Source: CAVYXK01 sp963772445 (lineage in GTDB: Bacteria; Pseudomonadota; Alphaproteobacteria; Acetobacterales; Acetobacteraceae). From it: DNA of 64,000 bases. The DNA lies in contig CAVYXK010000001.1 in NCBI GenBank assembly GCA_963772445.1, forward strand, positions 310,001-374,000. The letters run 5' to 3'. Positions 34,689 through 42,414 of the stretch are shown in pieces (positions within the stretch are counted from its first letter, which is position 1; each line of letters starts with the position of its first letter). The position numbers and the translations under genes were made by a program. Under the pieces are notes generated by a model, which did no database searches, was not told the DNA's origin, and saw only the letters and a program-made list of their open reading frames with translations.

Positions 34689-36161
34689 TCACTCACGTGC
34701 CGGCGGATGCGCCTCGAATTCGTCCAGCAACGCGAAGATCCGCGCGATCGCCAACTCCCGATCGTAGAGATTATACAGCGACCCCGCGAGTCGCACCGGA
34801 TCCCCCGAATAGTACCGCTCGTAAAGCTGCTGGCGGCCGGCGAACGACGACACCGCAGCGTCGAAAGCCAGTCGGAACAACTTGATCCGCGTCTTCGAGT
34901 CCGCGTTCGCCGCCTGGAAATAGCTCTCCACGTCCCCCCACACGGCGCTGCCAGTCTCCGCATAGGACGGCACCGCCACAAGTCCGCCGGCGCCCAGAAT
35001 CTGGATGATCTCGCACATCCGCCGGAACATCTGCGCGAACATCATGCGCACTGTCCACAGCGGCATCGCCGCCGGCGTGATCACGCCTTCGGCGTTTGGC
35101 TCCGCATCGACTTCCGAGGCACGCAGACAAGCACGGCAGAACTCGGTGAACTGGATCAGCTCCGCCAGCATGCCCTGCACGTGCAGATGCTGATCGATAT
35201 TGGTCGATTTCGCCATCGCGAAGGCCAGCCCCATCATGAACTCGGACTTCGCCAGGTTCTTGGTGGTGAACTGGTGCATCACCTGCCGCATCGCACCGGT
35301 GCGGTCATAGAGCCCGTTGCACATCACCGGATCCCGGTGGATGAACACGCGCTCCCACGGCACCAGCACGTCGTCGAACACCGCCATCGCGTCGGATTCC
35401 TCGAAGCGGAGCGACAGCGGGAAATCCATCGGTGAAGCCGCCTCGAGATGCGCCACCGACGGCCGGCAGATGAACCGCAGCCCGCGGCTGGCGACCGGGA
35501 TGCTGAAGCCGAATGCGTACGGCTCTGCCTCCTTGTTGCTCGACAGATAGGTCGAGGGCATCACCATAATCTCGTGCGAGAAGGCGGCCAGCGTAGAGAC
35601 CATGCGGGCCCCACGGATGACGATACCCGCGTCAGTTTCTTTGACGATCTTCGCCGCCAGGTCCTTCGCCTGCTGCTCCACCGGGCGCGACCGATCGACC
35701 TGCGGATTGAGCAGCGTGTGCGTCATCGTCAGGTCGTTCTCGCGTACATGCAGGTAATGGGCTCGGACGTTCTCGGCGAAGCGCGGCTCCTTCTCCCCGA
35801 ACGCGCGATGCGCAGAGGCGAAGCCGGTCAGCATGATGTTCATGTAATCGGGGCTGCGGCCGAACATGCCGCAGGTCGCGTCCGCCCACAGCTTCACCAT
35901 GTCCCGCCGCCGCACCAGGTCCTCGACCGAAGCGGGTTGAATGAAGGACAGGCCGACACCCTCGCCGCTGCTCGGCGAAGGGTAAGTCATCCGGTCCCGC
36001 AATTCCGGGTCATGCTGCATCTGGTACAGCGCGGCCATGGTATGCGCGGCCCCGGCAAAGCGGCGATCGGCGGCAACGCGATGCACGCGCTCACCGTCGA
36101 TCCAGACCTCGCGGCCGTCGTCGAGCGACGCCAGATACGCCGCGCCCGTGGAAATGCCCAT
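34689..36161 (-). CDS. 4-hydroxyphenylacetate 3-monooxygenase (HpaB) family protein
   Basis: A 490-aa flavin-dependent hydroxylase of the HpaB/4-hydroxybutyryl-CoA dehydratase-like family. The protein has VHRVAADRRFAGAAHTMAALYQMQHDPEL at the start, LNPQVDRSRPVEQQ, GIVIRGARMVSTLAAFSHE, VFDDVLVPWERVFIHRDP and a helical C-terminus with LGAGGLVAVPSYAE. These enzymes use reduced FAD from a separate reductase (HpaC) to hydroxylate phenols; no reductase is adjacent. The precise substrate is unknown. Confidence 0.9.
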   Translation of the reverse strand: MGISTGAAYLASLDDGREVWIDGERVHRVAADRRFAGAAHTMAALYQMQHDPELRDRMTYPSPSSGEGVGLSFIQPASVEDLVRRRDMVKLWADATCGMFGRSPDYMNIMLTGFASAHRAFGEKEPRFAENVRAHYLHVRENDLTMTHTLLNPQVDRSRPVEQQAKDLAAKIVKETDAGIVIRGARMVSTLAAFSHEIMVMPSTYLSSNKEAEPYAFGFSIPVASRGLRFICRPSVAHLEAASPMDFPLSLRFEESDAMAVFDDVLVPWERVFIHRDPVMCNGLYDRTGAMRQVMHQFTTKNLAKSEFMMGLAFAMAKSTNIDQHLHVQGMLAELIQFTEFCRACLRASEVDAEPNAEGVITPAAMPLWTVRMMFAQMFRRMCEIIQILGAGGLVAVPSYAETGSAVWGDVESYFQAANADSKTRIKLFRLAFDAAVSSFAGRQQLYERYYSGDPVRLAGSLYNLYDRELAIARIFALLDEFEAHPPARE

Positions 36162-36197
36162 GACGCGGAGGCTAACCCGGTTGCCGCGTAATCGCCA

Positions 36198-37658
36198 CTA
36201 CGGGCGCGGCAGCGCGGCTTCAGGCGTTGCGGCGGGACCCGCCACCACGCGAAACAGGTCGAAGCGCTCGATCGGTTCGCCATCCCGGCTGCGCACCGCC
36301 TCGCCGATCGCCTGCACCTCCGCCCAGGGCGCACGGCCGAAATCGGGACCGCGGCGCGCGCTGCGCACCAGGATGCCAGTCTGGCCGGCGATGTCCGGTC
36401 GGCGCAGGTCAAACAGTGCCCAACGAGGCTCGACCCCGATCACCATGACGCCCGGCGGCAGGTTGCGCGCCAGCTCGGCCGCCTCGGCGTATTCGTCGGA
36501 TGCGACGAAGCTCGCACCGGCCCGCACGCGCGCTGCTTCGACCTGTGCCGCCAGCCCCCGCCAGCCGGCGAGCTGCAGAGCGGTCGGATCTAGCCGCACG
36601 GGCAGCGGGAAGGGCGCTGCGACCGCCTGCACGTACACCGCCGCCGTGATGACCAGCCCCAGCGCCACCGCCGGCGAGTGCAGCCGGTGCCAGATTCTCC
36701 CCTCCAGCCCTGCCGCTGCGATCGCCGCCGCCGGATAGACGATCGCCGGCCAATTGCCCTGCACGCGATCGCCCATCGCGTGTTGGACGAACACGGCGAC
36801 GGCCGGCAGGGTCATCACCGCGAGCAGCGTCCAGGCCGGATCGCGGCGGCGCCACGCCAAGCGCACCGCCAGCACGACCCCGGCGGCGCACAGCAGGAAC
36901 ACGAGCGGCGTTGCCAGCCCGACCTGGCCGGCGACCAACTCGCCGAGGAAACGCGCTGCCCGCGCAGGATGCCAGTCGGCAACGCGCCCGCCTTGCTTGG
37001 AGAAGCTCGCCCAGCCATGCGCCCGGTTCCAGTTCACCACCGGCACGAAGGCCTGCGCGCCGAACAGCACGCCCCACCACGGCGCCGGGTTCAGCAGCCA
37101 ACCGCGCAGCGTCGGCGTCAGCAGCAGCCAGAGAGCCGCGCCCAGCACCAGCAACGCCGCGGTGTATTTGCTAGCCAGCGCGAAACCGGCGAATACGCCG
37201 GCGGCCGTCAGCCACCAGCCGTTGCGGTCCTGCATGAATTCGGCGAGCGCCCACAGGCAACAGACCCAGAAGAACAGCAGCGGCGTGTCCGGGGTCATGA
37301 TCACCGCGCCGACGCCAAACAGCAGCGTCGCGTTCAGCAGCGCCGCGGCGACCAGGCCCGCGTGCCGGCCGGGCAGCAGCGCCTCGCCAGACCGCCACAG
37401 CAGATAGGAGCCCAGCGCGGCCGAAAGCGGGCCCAGCAAGCGGATGCCGAATGCGCCGTCGCCGGCGATCCAGGTGCCGGCCCGGATCCACAGCGCCACC
37501 ATCGGCGGCCCGTCGAGATAGCCGCCTTGCAGGTGTCGCGACCAGATCCAGTAGTACGCCTCGTCCGGAGCCAGCGGTGCGCTTGCCGCTACGATAAGCC
37601 GGGCCAGGGTAAGCGCCCCGAGGGCGCCCAGCGCCGGCAGCGTCAGCGGGCGCGCCAC
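36198..37658 (-). CDS. ArnT-like glycosyltransferase (GT39/PMT family)
   Basis: A 486-aa polytopic membrane protein. The catalytic loop after the first helix, ASAPLAPDEAYYWIWSRHLQGGYLDGPPMVA, has the Asp-Glu pair of GT39/ArnT enzymes that transfer sugars from polyprenyl phosphate. About ten hydrophobic segments follow (e.g. LLFFWVCCLWALAEF, LATPLVFLLCAAGVVLAV). The start is GTG at 37658, overlapping the end of the upstream GT2 gene by 16 bases, which places both in one operon: the GT2 makes the polyprenyl-phosphate sugar and this enzyme transfers it. Confidence 0.9.
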   Translation of the reverse strand: MARPLTLPALGALGALTLARLIVAASAPLAPDEAYYWIWSRHLQGGYLDGPPMVALWIRAGTWIAGDGAFGIRLLGPLSAALGSYLLWRSGEALLPGRHAGLVAAALLNATLLFGVGAVIMTPDTPLLFFWVCCLWALAEFMQDRNGWWLTAAGVFAGFALASKYTAALLVLGAALWLLLTPTLRGWLLNPAPWWGVLFGAQAFVPVVNWNRAHGWASFSKQGGRVADWHPARAARFLGELVAGQVGLATPLVFLLCAAGVVLAVRLAWRRRDPAWTLLAVMTLPAVAVFVQHAMGDRVQGNWPAIVYPAAAIAAAGLEGRIWHRLHSPAVALGLVITAAVYVQAVAAPFPLPVRLDPTALQLAGWRGLAAQVEAARVRAGASFVASDEYAEAAELARNLPPGVMVIGVEPRWALFDLRRPDIAGQTGILVRSARRGPDFGRAPWAEVQAIGEAVRSRDGEPIERFDLFRVVAGPAATPEAALPRP

Positions 37659-38791
37659 ACCAGCGTCGCCGAGACCGCGTAATTCCACACGACAGCGACC
37701 ACCGCCCCGGTGGCGCCGGCGAGCGTCCAGGTAGTGTGTTCGGAATAGAGTGCACGGGCGATGCCGATACCCGCCGCCGCCCCGAGCCCGCAGACCAGCA
37801 TAAACAGCACCAGGCCGCGCCACAGCAGAGTGCCGCGCAGTCGTTGGTCGCGATAGGTGATCTCGTTGTTGAGCACGAAGTTGAAGATCATCGCGACAAG
37901 CGTGGCCAGTGTTTCGGCGGTGACGAAGGGCATCCGCGCCAGCTCCAGGGCGACGGTGAGCACCGCCAGATTAACCAGGACGCCGAGCGCGCCGACCGCG
38001 GCGAAAGCGATGAAGCGAAGCGGGACCACCCCGCCCAGCTGCTTATCCAGCAGCAGCCCGGCGAACTGAGCCAACACCAGGACATCGAGCTTGCTCTTCC
38101 CCCCGGCGCGCTCGCGGAAGCGGCTTGGGATCTCGATCACGCGCAGTCCAGGCGGCGCGCTAAGTACAATGTCCAGCAGGATCTTGAAGCCCTGCCCGGT
38201 CAGCGAGGGCGCCAGACGCTCGAACAACTCGCGCGGCAGCATGAAGAAGCCGCTCATCGGGTCCGACAGGCGCACCGGCAGAAGGCGTTGCGCCAAGTGG
38301 ATGCCACCTTCAGAGAGCGCGTGCCGCCAGTGCGAGCCAAGGCCGGCGGCATCGCCGCCTGCCACGTGCCGGCTCGCTACCGCAAGATCGCAGTCCCCGC
38401 CGCGCAGGGCGGCGAGCATTGCCGTCAGGCGTGTCTCATCGTGCTGTAAGTCGCCGTCCATCACGGCAAGGAACTGGGCGGAAGAGGCGAGGCCACCCTC
38501 GATCACTGCCGACGCCAGGCCACGCCGCCGGATTCGGCGGAGGCAGTGCACCCTGGGGTCGTGCGCGGCGATCCGGCGCGCCTCGGCGGCGGTGCCGTCC
38601 GGGCTGTCGTCATCGACGAACAGCACCTCCCAGGCGATGCCGGTGAGTGCCGCATCGAGCTTGGCCACCAGCGGTGCCACGTTCGGCCGCTCGTTGTAGC
38701 AGGGCACCACGACCGTGAGCTCCGGCGGCGCGGCGGCCCGCGCAGGCGGACGGACCGCCAACTCCGGGTCAGGGGAGGCGAAACCACTCAT
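37643..38791 (-). CDS. Polyprenyl-phosphate glycosyltransferase with GtrA domain
   Basis: A 382-aa fusion. Residues about 20-235 are a family 2 glycosyltransferase of the dolichol-phosphate mannose synthase type (LTVVVPCYNERPNVAPLVAKL, VLFVDDDSPDGTAAEA, VMDGDLQHDETRL, and MSGFFMLPRELF). Residues about 250-382 are a GtrA-type four-helix membrane domain (LRFIAFAAVGALGVLVNLAV and FNFVLNNEITYRDQR). It would load a sugar onto a polyprenyl carrier and may help flip it, feeding the ArnT-like transferase encoded next. The ATG at 38791 is preferred to one 12 codons upstream. Confidence 0.92.
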   Translation of the reverse strand: MSGFASPDPELAVRPPARAAAPPELTVVVPCYNERPNVAPLVAKLDAALTGIAWEVLFVDDDSPDGTAAEARRIAAHDPRVHCLRRIRRRGLASAVIEGGLASSAQFLAVMDGDLQHDETRLTAMLAALRGGDCDLAVASRHVAGGDAAGLGSHWRHALSEGGIHLAQRLLPVRLSDPMSGFFMLPRELFERLAPSLTGQGFKILLDIVLSAPPGLRVIEIPSRFRERAGGKSKLDVLVLAQFAGLLLDKQLGGVVPLRFIAFAAVGALGVLVNLAVLTVALELARMPFVTAETLATLVAMIFNFVLNNEITYRDQRLRGTLLWRGLVLFMLVCGLGAAAGIGIARALYSEHTTWTLAGATGAVVAVVWNYAVSATLVWRAR

Positions 38792-39024
38792 ACGGGGGCT
38801 GGTGGCGTGGCCGGCGGACAGCGTCAAGGGTGGGATCGGGCCGCGTGGGGACGGTTCTACTGTTCGCGGATTGGTGGGCGAGATGTTCCTCTGTGAGTGC
38901 TATAAGCACCGTATCGAGCAGAAGACCACGGCAGCCGCTTTCAGGTGTGGAAGTTGGGTCACCCGCGGATTGACCGCGACGCAAGACACAAGCAGCCTGC
39001 GGATCGGCAGAACGGAAATCGGCC

Positions 39025-40335
39025 ATGGACGGCGCGGCTGTACCTGTTGATACCACCTTCTGGACACGTGCACAACGTCACATGCTCAGTTTCGGCGGCA
39101 GCTTCGTGCCGTTTGTGCCGGTGCGCGCCGAGGGCAGCTTCGTGTTCGATGCCGCGGGACGGCGGGTACTGGATTTCACCTCCGGGCAAATGAGCGCGAT
39201 CCTCGGCCATTCTCATCCCGAGATCGTCGAGACGATATGCGACGCAGCCGGACGGCTCGACCACCTGTTTTCCTCAATGCTCAGCCCGCCGGCGGTTGAT
39301 CTCGCCGAGGCACTCGCTCGCCTGGTGCCCGGTCTGCCCAAGGTCATGCTGCTATCCACAGGCGGCGAGGCGAACGAGGCCGCGATCAAGATCGCCAAAC
39401 TGGTGACCGGCGGATGGGAGGTCGTTGGCTTCGCGCAGTCCTGGCATGGCATGACCGGCGCCGCCGCCTCCGCGACCTATAAGGCCGGACGGCGCGGCTA
39501 TGGCCCGGCCGCGGCCGGCTCCTTCGCGATTCCGGCGCCCGATCCCTTTCGCCCGCGTTTTCCCGGCGTCTCCTGGCAAGCAGAACTGGACGATGCGTTC
39601 GCACTGATCGACCGGCAAAGCACCGGCAACCTCGCGGCGTTCATCGCCGAGCCGATCCTGTCCTCGGGCGGGGTCATCGAGTTGCCGCCGGGCTATCTGC
39701 GCGCGCTCAAGTGCAAATGCGACGAGCGCGGGATGAAGCTGATTGTGGACGAAGCGCAGACCGGCCTCGGCCGCACCGGACTGATGTTCGCCTTCGAGCG
39801 CGACGGCGTCGTGCCGGACCTGTTGGTTTTGTCGAAAACATTGGGAGCCGGGCTGCCGCTGTCGGCGGTGATGACCAGTGCGGCTATCAGCGACGCCTGC
39901 GACGCACGCGATTTTCTGTTCTACACCACGCATGTGAACGATCCGCTGCCCGCATCGGTCGGCTTGAAAGTGCTGGAGATCGTGGTGCGCGACGGGCTTG
40001 CAGCACGCGCGGCGGCCGTGGGATCACGGTTGAAGAATGGCCTGCACGATTTGCAGGCGCGCCACCCCTGGATCGGTGACGTACGCGGCCGCGGCCTGCT
40101 GCTCGGGCTGGAGTTCGTCGATGAGGATGGTGGCCAGAGACGGACCGCGGCCAGGCTGTCGGACGCGGTGACGGACCGAGCGCTGGCGCTCGGGTTGAGT
40201 GCCAACATCGTGCGTGGTGGTGCCTCCGGCGGGGTGATGCGCATCGCGCCGCCGCTGACGGTCAGTGAGTACGAAATCGATCTCGGCCTGGAACTGCTTG
40301 GCCAAGCGATGCGAGAAGTCGCCGGCGAGACGTGA
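39025..40335 (+). CDS. dgdA: 2,2-dialkylglycine decarboxylase (pyruvate)
   Basis: A 436-aa class III PLP aminotransferase that decarboxylates 2,2-dialkylglycines such as 2-aminoisobutyrate and transfers the amino group to pyruvate. The match to DgdA is unusually close throughout: FTSGQMSAILGHSHPEIV, VGFAQSWHGMTGAAASATY, AAFIAEPILSSGG, and the PLP Lys segment VLSKTLGAGLPLSAV. FYTTHVNDPLPASVGLKVLE and MRIAPPLTVSEYEIDLGLEL are equally diagnostic. No DgdR-type regulator is adjacent. The gene is convergent with a BKACE gene 40 bases downstream. Confidence 0.93.
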   Translation: MDGAAVPVDTTFWTRAQRHMLSFGGSFVPFVPVRAEGSFVFDAAGRRVLDFTSGQMSAILGHSHPEIVETICDAAGRLDHLFSSMLSPPAVDLAEALARLVPGLPKVMLLSTGGEANEAAIKIAKLVTGGWEVVGFAQSWHGMTGAAASATYKAGRRGYGPAAAGSFAIPAPDPFRPRFPGVSWQAELDDAFALIDRQSTGNLAAFIAEPILSSGGVIELPPGYLRALKCKCDERGMKLIVDEAQTGLGRTGLMFAFERDGVVPDLLVLSKTLGAGLPLSAVMTSAAISDACDARDFLFYTTHVNDPLPASVGLKVLEIVVRDGLAARAAAVGSRLKNGLHDLQARHPWIGDVRGRGLLLGLEFVDEDGGQRRTAARLSDAVTDRALALGLSANIVRGGASGGVMRIAPPLTVSEYEIDLGLELLGQAMREVAGET

Positions 40336-40375
40336 TAGAATACGCGGGAGCGAGCGCCAGGCACACAATCTCCGA

Positions 40376-41320
40376 TCAGAAATTCACCCTGTCCGCCCCC
40401 TTCAACGAAAGCATCTCCCGCGCCTCGTGCGGCGTCGCAACGCCAAGGCCCAATCCCTCGATAATCTGGCGCGCCGCGTCAACCTGCTGCGCGCTTGATT
40501 CCGCAAGCCGACCAGGCCCGATCCACAACGAATCCTCGAGCCCGACGCGCACGTTGCCGCCCATCGCCGCCGCCATTGCCGCAATCGATAGCTGATTGCG
40601 GCCGGCGCCCAGCACCGACCAGTGGTGTTCCCGGCCGAATAGCCGATCGGCCGTGCGCTTCATGTGCATCACGTCCTCGGGATGCGGGCCGATGCCGCCC
40701 AATATGCCGAACACGGTCTGCACGAAGAGCGGCGGTTGCACCAGGCCGCGTTGCAGGAAATAGTGTAGATTGTACAGATGACCGACATCGTAGCACTCGA
40801 ACTCGAACCGAGTGCCGGCATCGCCCAGGGTGCGCAACACGAACTCGATGTCCTGGAACGTGTTGCGGAATATAAGATCGCGGGAATTCTCCAGATGCTG
40901 CCGCTCCCAGGCATGGCGGAACTCCTTGAAGCGGTCCAACATCGGGAACAGCCCGAAATTCATCGACCCCATGTTGAGCGAGGCAATCTCCGGCCTGAAC
41001 GTCGCCGCCGGCTGCACCCGTTCCTGCACCGTCATATAGGGTGCGCCGCCAGTGGTGAGGTTCACCACCGCCCCGGTGCGCTGCTTGATGCGCGAAAGAA
41101 ACCGCCCGAACGCCTCCAGCGACTGGTCCGGCTTGCCGGTCTCCGGATCGCGCGCGTGCAGATGCACGATCGCCGCACCCGCTTCTGCGGCGCCTATGGC
41201 CGCCTCGGCGATCTGCTCCGGCGTTACCGGAAGATAGGGCGACATGCTGGGGGTGTGGATGGCCCCCGTCACCGCGCAGGTGATAATGACTTTTCGCTGC
41301 TTCGCTGCTGCCGTCGCCAT
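40376..41320 (-). CDS. BKACE family beta-keto acid cleavage enzyme (DUF849)
   Basis: A 314-aa zinc-dependent Claisen-type lyase that cleaves a beta-keto acid with acetyl-CoA, like 3-keto-5-aminohexanoate cleavage enzyme (Kce). The protein has VIITCAVTGAIHTPSMSPYLPVTPEQIAEAAIGAAEAGAAIVHLHARDP (zinc His-x-His), NLTTGGAP, and FGILGGIGPHPEDVMHM. RVGLEDSLWIGPGRLAESSAQQ is also present. The BKACE superfamily covers many substrates. The ATG at 41320 gives the family N-terminus. Confidence 0.92.
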   Translation of the reverse strand: MATAAAKQRKVIITCAVTGAIHTPSMSPYLPVTPEQIAEAAIGAAEAGAAIVHLHARDPETGKPDQSLEAFGRFLSRIKQRTGAVVNLTTGGAPYMTVQERVQPAATFRPEIASLNMGSMNFGLFPMLDRFKEFRHAWERQHLENSRDLIFRNTFQDIEFVLRTLGDAGTRFEFECYDVGHLYNLHYFLQRGLVQPPLFVQTVFGILGGIGPHPEDVMHMKRTADRLFGREHHWSVLGAGRNQLSIAAMAAAMGGNVRVGLEDSLWIGPGRLAESSAQQVDAARQIIEGLGLGVATPHEAREMLSLKGADRVNF

Positions 41321-41393
41321 GTTGCCTTTCCTTCCCGTTCGTTGCGTTGCTGATTTCAGACGCCTCTGAGGTTGACCCTCCGGCGATACCTCA

Positions 41394-41487
41394 TCGTCAT
41401 GCCTGCGAAAGCAAACCCCCAAGGGACGCTCTCGATTCGTGCCGTCACATGGGTTCCTGCGGTCGCAACGCTTTCGTGGGATGACGA
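41394..41487. repeat. Palindromic intergenic repeat, copy 2
   Basis: Starts TCGTCATGCCTGCGAAAGCA and ends with the complementary TTCGTGGGATGACGA. The first arm matches the element at 21137-21224 in 19 of its first 20 bases. The interior differs, so these are two members of a dispersed palindromic family. Confidence 0.6.
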
Positions 41488-41583
41488 ACGAAGCGTCAGC
41501 CCTGGTATGATAGCTCGAAGCGTAAGGGCTGCACGATCATCACGGATCGCGGAACTCTGTCCTCCTCAAGGCCGCCTCCCGGG

Positions 41584-41946
41584 TTATTCGTCCTCCGACA
41601 CAGCGCGCAAATGTCTGCTCAGCTCCATGCGCTCGTGCAACACCCGGACAATCTCGATCAGCCCTGGCGCGACCTGGCGGTAATACAGCACATGAACTGG
41701 CCGCCTCACCCTCCCTTCCGCACCGGCGTCGCGGGTACGCCGAAGGTGAAAGCTGCGGATGCCGGGTCGCAGCTCCGCTCGGTCCCGTGTCGCAGGACCC
41801 TCGGGATCGGCCGCGACCTGGCGCATCGCCGCGGCGAGAATTGCCGCGTAGCGGCGCCTGCCGCTGATACCCCATTCTCTCGTGCTGGTCGCCAGAATAT
41901 GTGCGAGGTCCGCCTCCGCAAGCAGCGAGAGGCGGTAGCGCGCCAT
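41584..41946 (-). CDS. parE: ParE/RelE-type toxin
   Basis: A 120-aa RelE/ParE-superfamily toxin. The N-terminus MARYRLSLLAEADLAHILATSTREWG is the family signature; FHLRRTR and VHVLYYRQVAPGLIEIVRVLHERMELSRHL complete the fold. ParE toxins inhibit DNA gyrase. The gene starts three bases after the ParD gene, the standard antitoxin-first order. It is intact, unlike the PIN toxin at 34.1-34.4 kb. Confidence 0.92.
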   Translation of the reverse strand: MARYRLSLLAEADLAHILATSTREWGISGRRRYAAILAAAMRQVAADPEGPATRDRAELRPGIRSFHLRRTRDAGAEGRVRRPVHVLYYRQVAPGLIEIVRVLHERMELSRHLRAVSEDE

Positions 41947-41949
41947 GCT

Positions 41950-42231
41950 TCAGGGCGTTCGCTTGCTCGATGCCGCAAGCAACTCTTCGAGGTACAAGTC
42001 AAGGTCGGTGTCGGCGATTTCCCTGAACTCGCCTCGTTCAAGCGCGTCAACGCCGCCCTCGATCTGGGTTCGCAGGGCCTCGAGCTTAAGGGCGTCTTCA
42101 CGCTGGCGCTGCTGCAGCGCGCGCAGCGCATCGCGCACGGCCTCGCTAGCATTCTGATATACGCCCGAGTTCACCGCCTCTTCAATGAAGGCATCTTGCT
42201 CGGGGGTCAGGCTGATGTTCCGGGTCGGCAT
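41950..42231 (-). CDS. parD: ParD-type antitoxin
   Basis: A 93-aa ribbon-helix-helix antitoxin of the ParD/CC2985 type: MPTRNISLTPEQDAFIEEAVNSGVYQNASEAVRDALRAL is the DNA-binding half, and the acidic C-terminus (REIADTDLDLYLEELL) is the toxin-binding tail. It precedes parE by three bases and probably represses the operon. It is divergent from mutS. Confidence 0.93.
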   Translation of the reverse strand: MPTRNISLTPEQDAFIEEAVNSGVYQNASEAVRDALRALQQRQREDALKLEALRTQIEGGVDALERGEFREIADTDLDLYLEELLAASSKRTP

Positions 42232-42414
42232 GGCCAGGTCCTCGTCAGAGGCGCAGCGAGCATATCAGCAATGGCAAAATTTGCCAACACCCGACAGTCG
42301 AGCCACCCAGCCGCCTCTCGGCCCGGATCCCGGCACTTCCAGATTCCCCCATTGCGCACCAGCACTGCGATCCGACCCTCGCCCTTGCGTGATCCCGCCG
42401 TGTAAACCCTCGGC

